From Plasmopara viticola (Eukaryota > Oomycota > Peronosporomycetes > Peronosporales > Peronosporaceae): a stretch of DNA of 64,000 bases. Below, piece after piece: positions 23,638-34,600 of the stretch. A program made the position numbers and the translations under genes. Below the pieces are notes generated by a model that had not been told where the DNA came from, ran no database searches, and worked only from the letters and a program-made list of their open reading frames with translations. Location of the stretch: assembly GCA_001695595.3 (NCBI GenBank), contig MBPM02000002.1:2579608-2643607 (forward strand), in the 5' to 3' direction. How positions within the stretch are numbered: position 1 is the stretch's first letter; every line of letters starts with the position of its first letter.

Positions 23638-24616
23638 GGGGAATGATACCGGGCAGGCACTTTTCGCTAACGGGCAGGCACTGATGTTTTTATGAATCAA
23701 ATTGATTAGCATTTATACTCTGTGATTGGCTGGAGGGTTAATTCTCAGTCGTGATATCAATCCTCATATGCTACACCAATCTCAGATGCAACTTATCCCA
23801 AAACTACTTTTTGACGTTAAAACCGCGAATTTCCACGCAACTTTGAGGTATCCTTCCGCAGTAACATCACCATGAACACCCTGCAAACTCTTGGCAAGCT
23901 CAATTACATCAACATATAGAGTTGACGCGACGGGCAACTCAAGTGCAGGAAGTAGAGAAGCAGCTGGCAAACGCATTGTCTGCCAAATCCTTATTAAGTC
24001 CGGCAGCTCGACAGCGACAGACGCACTGGCAACAACAATTTGCTTTGGAAACGAGTTTGCTGTTGCGGCAAGTTGATGACGAATTTCGACGGGCAAGCGA
24101 AGCATTGCAAGCGGCGTTTGCGCTCAAAGATGACAAAGAGGCAGCCCAGCGAGAGCTTGATAGTGTCAAGGTGGAGCTATGTTCTCATTTAAGTTGTGGC
24201 CGTCAGGTCTTGAAGAAAAATAGAGACCAGTTGGTGATTGTCTTGCGCGTGAGACTATTTCGGCGCTTAAAGAAGAGTTTAAAACAAGGACTCAAGCACT
24301 GCAATCATGCTGGAAATAACACGAATTCTCGGTGAATTCCAAACTTGAGCACTTGGCGTCACAACTACGCTCTAGTCAAGGCAAGTTGGAAGTGTTGCAA
24401 CGTTCCTCTGTTCATGCCAACGATGCAAATCAATCTTTGGAAAAGTCTTGGTCTATCCGGTACGAAGAGCTTCGTTTGGAGAGCGATAATGAGCGAAGAT
24501 CCTTTGAAAACGAAATTCGTTATTTCTAGAAGAAAGCAGCCGAAGCACAAAAAACACATCTGGCGAATTACGGACGTTAAAGCGAAGCCAAAAGAAGTTA
24601 TCACGACTAAGAATTA
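23638..24616 (+). mobile_element. TIR element with captured coiled-coil gene, left copy
   Basis: Starts with a terminal repeat (S2, to about 23755) and carries a gene fragment in the plus direction. It ends at ...ATCACGACTAAGAATTA, just where the next element begins, so its own distal TIR is missing. The interior is the inverted duplicate of 24707-25687. The captured part reads as an alpha-helical, heptad-rich protein in plus-strand frames, with intron-like and frame-broken joints. The orientation relative to the right copy is tail-to-tail. Confidence 0.75.
23922..24530 (+). pseudogene. Captured coiled-coil gene fragment (left copy)
   Basis: Frames at 23922-24180 (ATQVQEVEKQLANALSAKS; then QVDDEFRRASEALQAAF; then DDKEAAQRELDSVKVEL), about 24250-24320 (ETISALKEEFKTRTQALQ) and 24332-24529 (SKLEHLASQLRSSQGKLEVL; YEELRLESDNERRSFENEI) are charged, Leu-heptad-rich coiled coil. 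The reading frame shifts between pieces and stops intervene, so no full protein is encoded. The composition resembles a long cytoskeletal, centrosomal or Golgi coiled-coil protein; the parent is not in this window. An acceptor-like ATATAG precedes the first piece, suggesting genomic (intron-containing) capture rather than a cDNA copy. Confidence 0.7.
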
Positions 24617-25684
24617 GGGAAATGGTACCGGGCAGGCACTTTTCGCTAACGGGCAGGCACTGAATTAAATTAATTGGCATTTCTTCTCTGTGATTGGCTG
24701 GACGGTTAATTCTTAGTCGTGATAACTTCTTTTGGCTTCGCTTTAACGTCCGTAATTCGCCAGATGTGTTTTTTGTGCTTCGGCTGCTTTCTTCTAGAAA
24801 TAACGAATTTCCTTTTCAAGCGATCTTCGCTCATTATCGCTCTCCAAACGAAAGTCTTCGTACCGAATAGACCAAGACTTTTCCAAAGATATATTGCATC
24901 GTTGGCATGAACAGAGAAACGTTGCAACACTTCCAACTTGCCTTGACTAGAGCGTAGTTGTGACGCCAAGTGCTCAAGTTTGGAATTCACCGAGAAATTG
25001 TGTTATTTCCAGCATGCTTGCAGTGCTTGAGTCCTTGTTTTAAACTCTTCTTTAAGCGCCAAAATAGTCTCACGCGCAAGACAATCACCAACTGGTCTCT
25101 ATTTTTCTTCAAGACCTGACGGCCACAACTTAAATGAGAACATAGCTCCACCTTGACACTATCAAGCTCTCGCTGGGCTGCCTCTTGTCATCTTTGAGCG
25201 CAAACGCCGCTTGCAATGCTTCGCTTGCCCGTCGACATTCGTCATCAACTTGTCGCAACAATAAACCTCGTTTCCAAAGCAAATTGTTGTTGCCAGTGCG
25301 TCTGTCGCTGTCGAGCTGCCGGACTTAATAAGGATTTGGCAGACAATGCGTTTGCCAGCTGCTTCTCTACTTCCTGCACTTGAGTTGCCCGTCGCGTCAA
25401 CTCTATATGTTGATGTAATTGAGCTTGCCAAGAGTTTGCAGGGTGTTCATGGTGATGTTACTGCGGAAGAATACGTCAAAGTTGCGTGGAAATTCGTGGT
25501 TTTAACGTCAAAAAGTAGTTTTGGGATAAGTTGCATCTGAGATTGGTGTAGCAAACGAGAATTGATATCACGACTGAGAATTAACCCTCCAGCCAATCAC
25601 AGAGAAGAAACGCTAATCAATTTAATTCATATAAACATCAGTGCCTGCCCGTTAGCGAAATGTGCCTGCCCGGTATCATTTCCC
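24617..25684 (-). mobile_element. TIR element with captured coiled-coil gene, right copy
   Basis: A complete-looking 1,068 bp non-autonomous DNA transposon. The left end is GGGAAATGGTACCGGGCAGG and the right end, reversed, is GGGAAATGATACCGGGCAGG. Each terminal repeat is about 100 bp and includes GCTAACGGGCAGGCACTGA and TGTGATTGGCTGG(A/A)(C/G)GGTTAATTC. The element is flanked by TTA on both sides (24614-24616 and 25685-25687), consistent with a 3 bp TWA target duplication, as in PIF/Harbinger. It carries the same coiled-coil fragment as the left copy, on the minus strand. It encodes no transposase. Confidence 0.78.
24706..25560 (-). pseudogene. Captured coiled-coil gene fragment (right copy, minus)
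   Basis: This is the reverse complement of 23760-24616 with scattered substitutions and small indels. It repeats SKLEHLASQLRSSQGKLEVL and the N-terminal pieces with several changes (for example one codon lost near SVHANDA-I). Like the left copy it lacks a continuous frame. The divergence between copies indicates that the inverted pair is not brand new. Confidence 0.7.
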
Positions 25685-25687
25685 TTA

Positions 25688-27939
25688 ATAACATAAACCA
25701 GTTACTTATTATTAATAAGTAATATTAATTTATGGCTTAATGATAATAATACTATATAATATTTCTATTATTGATTTTTTGTTATTTCTCCGAATAGATC
25801 AATTCATAGCAAAGATAGATGTAAAACATCAAAGAACATTTTCGATGTTATTGGGATCCGAAATTACGTCTAGGGTCTGGGGTTTGGAGTAATTAGACAA
25901 ATTGATCTCGCTGCTCTTTAAAAGTAAAACTTTGCTCAGCAGCAAATCATCTTATCAGCAATTTTGCCTTAAGCTAATCATTTTAGGCTCATCCTCCTCC
26001 GTGATCGTACATGTGTATCTATCGTGATTAATTTTAGGCCTCCCATTTGGCTTGACGTCATACATCAACTTCGGCTCCTTCATTTTACCTATAATTTCGT
26101 CAAATAAATAAGTTTGAGCTTCGAGTCTTTAACTTTAGATTGTGTCCTAGCTTCCTTAAGAATGATTATCAGGCCACGCTTCTTCGCCTCTGCTTAATCT
26201 GAATATTATTGGAATCTGACGCAGCTAATAAGCACTAATTATTTTGATTGTTGTTTGGCCGATGGAATCGCTACTAAAGCCCTCAGACGTCTTTGTTTCT
26301 CGACGTATGACTCGGCTTGTCTCTCGCGCTCAATTTTCTAACGTAGAACTACTTTAGACTTTAATTGTGCAAGTTCGTCTCAGAAGAGTCTGTGCATCAG
26401 TTACTTGTCTTACAATTCGTACATGCATGATAATGCGTCATGCATCCCAGGCAAATTGTGCTGCTTGTCTACTGAACTCGTGTCAGAGAGAGAGCGGTAA
26501 ATGGAAAGTAATATAATTTAGATTGGTGGAAGCTATTCAATAAGGACTAGAAATAAGATATCGACGATGACAATGAAGTCGGCACCAGTAAAGATGACGT
26601 CGGAATCGCCACGAGGTTGATCTAGGACAAATTGCGCAACGGAAGTCTGATGAATTCTTATGTATAATCTAAAATTTTATCTGATTCAGCATTTGCATTC
26701 TGAATGGCTCGGTCAGCAATGGCGCACATGTAGCAACAACCTCGGCGACGACCGGGGCATCGACTAAAAAAATCCTTATTTCAACTGTTTAGTTATGACA
26801 AAACGTTCCCGTTTCTGAATTTTGGATGCATGCTACATCTCTCTTTGTTGCGAGCAAGCTCCAGTTGCTTACACACATATACACATGTATGACAAATGCT
26901 ACGACTTTATATTCTGTAAATCTTCCGCTTAAATCATATTTTTGAAATACTCACACTATCGAATCGTCACTCAAGTGTTGCTCTAAATGGTTAGGTCACC
27001 ACGAGTCATTACTGGGTCAACGCATCAGCATATTCATTTTGTCTCCATGTTATTCTTTGCTATGTTGTGAAAAATACCTATCCATTCTTTCTAAGTCTTT
27101 ATAAAATTATCAATTTGAATCACCACCTTTATAGTCTATATACTCATAAGTAGGTATAGTATAGTAGAGGATATACAGGACATAGAAGCGACTCGGAATA
27201 AGTATTTTGGCGACTCGTTTATCTCTTTAATGTTTCTAGATCATTTTGTGTATGCTCGTTCTAATTATACGTTTAAAATGGTCGTTCGTAATATAAGGTG
27301 GCTATAATTTCTAGACTGTTGAACAGCCAATGTCGAAAATACTGCGTGCATTTGTTATGGTTTTCGTGGTAGGCTGAAGTGCAGATTTTTTATTGAGAAC
27401 CGATTTATATGCCTACTAACGCCTCGACGAAGTAAGCTGTGCTACGGTCGCCCGGTTTGACATCTGTAGAAGCAATTCAGATCTGTGTAACATTTCGATT
27501 AACGATCAAATGTGTGACGCAAAATGTCAATAACACATGAGATATTTATACTGGATGGTGAGCCAATCTTAGACGATATCTGGCTTTCACTATGCCCATG
27601 TGGGATTTTGGCTGCAAACGCGTATGTGGTAATGCTTAAGAAAGAGTTAAAGAGCACCTTAATGTCGGTACTGCGTAGAAAATCTCAAGAAAGTTATATA
27701 GTTTCTCTAGCCAATTTCCATCGAAACTACCGCAAAGAAAATGAGGCATACTTTTAAAACCATTTTTTTGTTCGGTGACCTGCTGACTATCTAATCTAAC
27801 ATGCCTCGGTTGATCTTTGAGCGCTGATCACCATTGCCAACGATTGCTAGAAAGTGATTTTTGTTGTGCATTTGATGAACCATTACTTAGCTTATTTGTT
27901 TTTCCACACATTATGCTTTGTTACAATTCAAGGGACACG
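25688..27939. other. AT-rich region without recognised gene
   Basis: The interval is strongly AT-rich at 25690-25800 and stop-rich elsewhere. A 77-codon frame at 27524-27757 shows no family signal. Nothing else is supportable. Confidence 0.45.
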
Positions 27940-28500
27940 GTAAGACTTGGGGATCTCGTTGTTACGATCACCGATTACTTGTTTCGTAAGACCTGTCCAC
28001 TTCGCATGGTTTGAAGCTTCTCAAACAGACATATTTAAGAGCGAAGCAAGCTGAACTGACGAATCTCGAGATTTCTAACTACCGATCGAGACAGGATCTC
28101 GTTAGGTACATTTGGCGGTAGATTTGCCGTTGAAGGTTTTTGCGTAGTGAAAAAACTGCATTGCCTATAACTATGTACGCATCGGAATTCTCCATATGAA
28201 AATAGTATCTGACCAAAACCCAGATGTTATATAATCATTAAGAGTCAAGATACCTTTTAAGTCAAAATGATCAAGGATGTAGGTGAATTGTAGATGAATG
28301 AAAGCCATTATAATGGTAGCAGTGGATTGCTGAAAGCCAATTTTATTCGAGTCCATGAAGCTCTCCCTTTAATGCCACTTGATTTACTTAAGTAATTAAC
28401 ACTCCTCCTTCGCCGACTTCGCCCCGCTTGCCACCTAAGCTTTGGTCAACAACCGACCTTTTGGAGTTTTATTGCGTGACTGTGTTAGACGGTACCTGTC
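27940..28500 (+). repeat. LTR-like segment upstream of gypsy remnant
   Basis: Shares ordered blocks with 14790-15330 (see that entry): CGATCACCGATTAC, CGAGACAGGAT, GAGTCAAGATACC, GTAGATGAATGAAAGCC, CACTCCTCCTTCGCCGACTT and CAACAACCGACC. Position 5' of a protease-to-integrase gypsy remnant fits a 5' LTR. No clean TG...CA borders are visible. Confidence 0.45.
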
Positions 28501-28639
28501 GTGTCAACCTTAAGAGTTTAAAGTGAGGGTGCTCGCAACCACGTAGCGGGAGGCGAGTCATCCTGTGATTGACATCACAAAATGGAAGGTACTAGAGTAC
28601 AAAAGTAGCCATTTCAGCACGAAGCTAACGGTTAGTGGT

Positions 28640-31620
28640 TTGTCATTGTCGTCGCACGCTAAAATGAGTCAAACTTCTGGAGCTCCTTCGTTCGCTTTGT
28701 AGCTTAGTGCTTTTGCCCCTTAGTGACTTCCTATCCTGACTCAACTCCTTATGCAGCGACAAGACAAGACACACTGTAGACGACGCATGTCGACCTTAGT
28801 TACGATCGAGTTGTCCATTGCCTCGGACAAATTGCGAGAAAATAGGTGCAGACACCTACCTTTCCTTTGGCAACGGAAACTTTTCAAGTCATACCTAGTC
28901 CTGAGAATAAAGTTGTCATCGACATGATGTGGCGTCATGAGTAAAATGCAGACATCAACTGGACTATAGAACGCACGACATCTCGCATCAACACGACATA
29001 CCACGCGACAATTCAGCTAAGCCATTAGAATCAATGTGAGGTCAGATGGACTGCTAAACAACGCAAGGCTAGCAAAACCTAGAGCTGCAAAAGTTTCTAC
29101 TGCTATCGGCAACAAGGCCACCATGGCCGCCAAAGAATGACGCAACTAATTTCTTCTTACCAGTTCATAAATATAGTGCGCCGCGACAAAGACATTGAAG
29201 CTGTCTTTGTCGTCAGCCCGCATGATTCGGGAGAAGCTGGGCGCTTATATAAGGATCCTTTATGGAAAACGCTGTGTAAAAAGCGCCATGCAAGTATGCG
29301 GCACCAGTTTTTCTCACAAAGCTTCCTAGCGAGACATCTCCAGCACGAGAAGAAATCAAGACCGAGGTTATGTTTAAGCCTGGTACCAAGCCCATTTCCG
29401 TCAGATATTGGCGTCGGAGTCCTGGACAACGCAAGAAATCTTGATTATACCAAATAGATAGTGTAAGCAGGCACTGTTCGACCGAGTACGTCTGCCTTTT
29501 TGGCTTCAAAGTTTTGCGTTTAGCCCGTAGGCTGGCGTTCTGTGCGCGACTATCATCAGGTATTTCTAGCGACGTCTTTCTGGCGATACCGATGCCGTGT
29601 TAAAAAGACACCTTTGACATCATGTCTGAAAGCCATTGCTTTTGTGCTTGGACTATCTATGGGTACTATCAGATGAAATTGCGCGAATTGGATATACCAA
29701 TTACCGCGTTTTCGACTTCAGATGATCGATTTGAGTATCTAGTCAGTCCCATGGGATTTAGCAAAAGCCCGCAAACATTTAAAAGACTCTTGCAGAGAAG
29801 ATTTAAGAGGTGTAATAAAAATCTACTTTGAGGACATCTGCGCGATTACGCAAAGTGAAGATTTTGCAGACCGCGTACGGCTTGAGATACTGTACACAAT
29901 CAAGATAGTGGACAGCAAGTATACTTCAAGTTGGCAAAGTGTCAGTTCTGCGTGGCTGAGATCTCACGCCGAAAAACTATTGTCGGACAAATATGCGTCC
30001 AAATGAACCATAACAAGGTTAATTTCGTCGCACAATGGCCAGTGCCCAGGAGAGATAGGCAAATGGAGTGCTTTTTAGTCACAGCAAGAACTTTGCGCAT
30101 TTGCTGGACCAATTGATGACAGTATAAAAAAACAACGTCCTCGTGAAGCGACCGAACTCTTGGATGATCATCTTCGCTGCTTCACCGAGCGTAAGCGTCG
30201 CCTAAATTTCACCTTTTTTGTGCTCATAGTTTTTTGAGACCATATCGTCATGATCAATAATTTACAAACAAAACGGATCACAGAAGCAGGGAAATGATCC
30301 TGACCCATCAGGCTACAAGCCACTAAACTGATCGATAATTCGGTGAGCTTGCTGGATATCAGTCTTTGTTTAAGCGGATTCCCGGTGAAAATAACACTGC
30401 AGCTGATGCAATCTAGAGTCCAGAATGAAGCTGTCCAATCTAATAGCTATTAGAAGCGGCCAAGGATTGCGATATCGTGACGACAAACAGGACAAGAAAG
30501 GTTGCAGTGGCTCAAATCGCAAATACAATGTAATAGTCGATCCGAGGATTATCAAGAAGCTGATAAAGGGAGAGATTTTGCCAAAGTACCTGTTGCAGAT
30601 CGGTATTTTGTATGTCTGAAATGGCGAAAATGAGACTTCACGACTGTATATTCCAGACGACGAGGATATGAAAATTGTATCGCATGTAAAAATCACGACT
30701 TTGTATCGGTAGGCCACTCCGGATTTTAAAAAGCTAATTTTTTTGGCCGTGCGTCAACAACACAACTGGCTAAAAACATAACATCCAGGGCTATGTCAAC
30801 ACTTGCAAAACGTGTCACCGTAACAAAGCTTAGCAGACTAGATCATCAGACTTTCTTCAGTTTGTAGAAGCACAAAGAGACGAATAGGCCGACAAAAATT
30901 GGACATCTTCTTATCTTTTCCGAAGACCAAAAGAGGTATCAATGTCTCAATGGTGATTGTTGATCGATCAAGTTAACAGCTTTGAGGACGACAGACGATA
31001 CTGCGAAACTTGCAAAAATTCTCATCAAAGAGTATATGGGGGACCGTGGCATGCCAAAGACTATCGTGTTCGACAAAGACACCAAAGTCATGGAGTGCAA
31101 CATGATTTGGCTTCGGCTTTTTGGTTTCAAACGGATGGACAAATTGAAAGAGCAAACCCTTCTGAAAGCGATTTCCTCTTATATAAGCACGGACTGATTT
31201 TGACTTTCTGCATTGATCTGCGATAATTTCGAATCGGCGTGTACACTTTACAACTGGAATTTTACCTTCTGTAGAGGATTTACAATATGTTCCTTGTTTT
31301 CCGGATGGTGTTGCATTAGGTTTGATATTTTGTAACGTGGAAAAATAAGCACAAGATTTTCAACTTTGCCACGATACTTTACTCAAGGTCGCCCAAGACC
31401 AGATGAGCGAAGCCCGAGAACGTAGGAAGTAAAAGTAGACTTGTTTGAGACTTCAGGTCTGACGATATGGTGCTTTAAAACGGCAAGAAACTAAATGCCT
31501 GTCTCAAAAGTTTTGCTTGAATAAAAAACTGCGCCAAGATATTTTTGCCGATTTTCGATCGTAGAGAAATTTCGTGAAATTTGTCTGAGTTAAGATTATC
31601 AAAGGAATTGAAGCTGCATC
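28640..31620 (+). pseudogene. Ty3/gypsy pol remnant (protease to integrase tail)
   Basis: The most complete gypsy remnant. In order: a protease-RT linker with MMWRHE and NADINWTIERTTS (about 28920-28990); FKPGTKPISVRYWRRSPGQR (about 29370-29430); and reverse transcriptase WTIYGYYQMKLRELDIPITA, EYLVSPMGFSKSPQTFKRLL and KLAKCQFCVAEIS (29640-29970). Then come QWPVPRRDRQME (about 30030), RLYIPDDEDMKIVSHVK (about 30640-30690), the integrase zinc exit and core (30790-31190, including DLASAFWFQTDGQIERAN), and a degraded tail to about 31620. Stops and frameshifts occur throughout, and the RT active-site YxDD block is unreadable, so it is inactive. Confidence 0.85.
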
Positions 31621-34600
31621 TAGTGCTTCACACTTCACTATTTGAAGCCATAGTGCAAGGACCTCGAGCGTCATAAAAGATAAATCAGTTCATGTTGGCG
31701 ATCGGCTCCGAGAGGCGGCTCCTGGAGCCGGCATTGGACACCGTAAATACAACAGAATCATGCAGTACAAAGTGTGGTGATCTGCGATTAGTGAGTCTGT
31801 CGTGTACCAGGAGTCATATTTTTCCTAAGACTTCATTGACGGAAAGCTGACTCTTATTTCAAAAGCTTGGCTTTATGCTATAGCCCCTTATAGACTTCAT
31901 AAAGATCCACATACGCGACAGCACTGCTATTCAAGCAGCAGTACGCGCACAACATCCTGCGGTAGTATAATAATTGATGGAATAAACCATATTCGAAAAG
32001 AAGAAGATTTGTTTTGACCCAAACATGCGTAAAATAAGTCTTAATCAACCAAACAAATGTGAAAAATATTGATTAACCTTGCCGCATTAAATGTTACTTA
32101 TGTCAGCGATAATACTTGGCACGGATCAGCGACGCGAACCGAACGATGATATTTCAGAGCTAGCAAATAACTACCTCTTGGACTGAGCTAATATATTAAT
32201 GTCATTTTATAACACGAGTGCCAATCACAATGCCAATTTCATCTTCCCTATGGCTATCCATGAACTCCGCCACCATGCGTCACTTGTAAATGGCGAGAAA
32301 AAGCTAAGGCCATCAATTTCTTAACCCATAAATTGGTGATACTTACCCTTTAAAAAATTCAGGTTGCTTATTTTGAATCATAGATAGGAAAGGAATCGAA
32401 ATAATAAGTACAAAAAAAGGAGTGTAGCATAGCCGTGGAGTAAGCTTTTTGGTGATCATTTGTTGGCTGAGGCTTGAGTGGCGATTGGGGCGTAAGAGAT
32501 ATTCAGTTGCTTTAAAATATGAGAAGTGATACAACATGAACAGCCCTGATGGATTGAATTCTTGCTACAGCCCAGTGATGGCTTTAAGCCATGTATTGTT
32601 CCCATCCTAAAACTATTGTTTTTCCATACTTCACATGGATTTCTACACATCCTGAATCATTTCGACCAATAAAGTCTTTTGACTCCCAACGGTCAACTTT
32701 AAAGAAGCCGTGAACACAAAGGAGGAGTGACATGACTCATTGAAGCCCTGTCGTGTGGAATCACATATGTCTCTATCTCATCCGTTGTGTCTTATGATCA
32801 AAGTACCCTTTTGCCACATTTTGTCACCCACAGTTGGTAGCCATGTACTATCCACCTTTGAAATTATGTCGATCACACTTGAAACTTTATCTTTAGCATC
32901 CTAGACGGCCGTCGCTACAACGGAGCTTATACATCTTAGCCTTGCTCCTTAGTCTGTGAATACGTAATTACAGTAATTTGGATGGTGCTAATGCATATGT
33001 ATTTCCGGCGCAATGTAAATTTATGGTTCTTAGACAATTAGCGGCGGTGACTTCAGTTATGTTAGATTACCTTCCTTAGAGAAGATGCCTGTTTTAAGAG
33101 GTAGCGTTCACCTCTTTGAATATCCAATAGAGATCGGTGAGTCCAAAAGCCTGCTTGATGTAATTTGTAAGATCTCAAGCGACTTTCTTTTCCGGTATTT
33201 ATGCCAATTTGTACGCTGAGCACTTCGAAGTTTTTCAAAATTAATATGGTAATTGCTTAAATTGCAGCATAATTATAATGCATATATAACACTTTAGGTA
33301 GGATCTATTAGCGTTTTAGATACGTTAGTTCTAGGAATGATTTTTATTGCACTCGCTGATCTGAAAAAAGTGAGCGGCTGCTTGCCGGAAGCTCGTTATC
33401 TATCTGCGCGCCTCTTCTGTGCAATTTGGTGGCACTTTGTAGTCAATCCGCGCCGGTGTCGATTAGTTTTTTTTATTTAATAAAACAAATGAACACCCTG
33501 CATTTTCCGGACGCATAATTTGCAATGCTACAAATACTTGCAAGCTTCTTCGGACCTGAAAGGGCGGCAGCATTTGCAGCTTTTCTCAACGTCAAGCACC
33601 TGAAAACTTCACAGCTCTTGCGCTTTTCGAGCTCTAGTGTGCACCGAGCAAAGGATCCGGTAGCCTTGGCGGTACCTTTCGTGGAATTTAAGCCGGTGAA
33701 GCTAAGCTGAAAAGAAAAGAAGTAACAAAATCTTTTTTGGTTGAGGAAGTAGGAATGTGGCCCAGACCAAGGATCCTCATGTGCGAGTAGTATTTGTATC
33801 TCGTATGCTTGTTCGCGGCATTGTAAAAAAGCGGAACGGAAAAACCATTTAAATTGTTCCTTCCACCATTCCTGCCAGTCCTTGAATAGCTGAGTGCGAG
33901 GCAGATCTCTTCTAATGTCGTCCATGAATCGGCTCACCTTGACTTGTTCGAAGATTGGTGGCCAACAATAGACACCACCATTTTTAAAGTCATAAATTTG
34001 TTTATGAAGTTCACGCTAACGTTTTCTTGCAGGCAAGGAGGCAAAAAGACTAATTAAGTTTAAAGGTTTGCCAAATACGTTTTTTAAATTTGTTGCTTCA
34101 TTTGTCTGTAGGTCACTGAATACTTAAGTGAAGTGGTTTCAAAAAAGAGTGCCTAGCTAATGACCAAATCCCTTGTCCATATTTCCATGGGGGCGTTACT
34201 CCTAAATTTAGGAAGAATGAACTCAAATCCTATCGAGTGAAGTAACACTAGCTACATTAGCTGCGGTAAGAATGAGCTCATGTCTTGAAGGGGGTCAGCT
34301 TAGTGAGCTTTCGTCTTGCTCAATGCTTAAAAAAAGCTATTGGCAAACTTTGTTATATGAAGGCTATTTAAACGCTAGTCATGGCTATGGGAGGAGGGAA
34401 ATTGTAAGCTCTCGTGATGACTGCGTAATAGATACGCCCCATGAAACTTAGCCAACCGAATGTCGTAGCTATGGATGAGGCAATTAGCAGCGGTGCACGC
34501 TTATGAAAAAGCATTTCAAGCCTTAGTTGATTAAGGCGCGTCAAATTGTATATACGCGCCATGACACAATTGTGGTCAATCAGAATTGATTGACAGCTAG

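Noticed and set aside
27524..27757. 77-codon frame as a small gene
   Set aside because: No family match, isolated in AT-rich decay.
33473..33937. 154-codon minus-strand frame
   Set aside because: No domain, overlaps an equally plausible 61-codon plus-strand frame, lies in repeat decay; not enough to call a gene.
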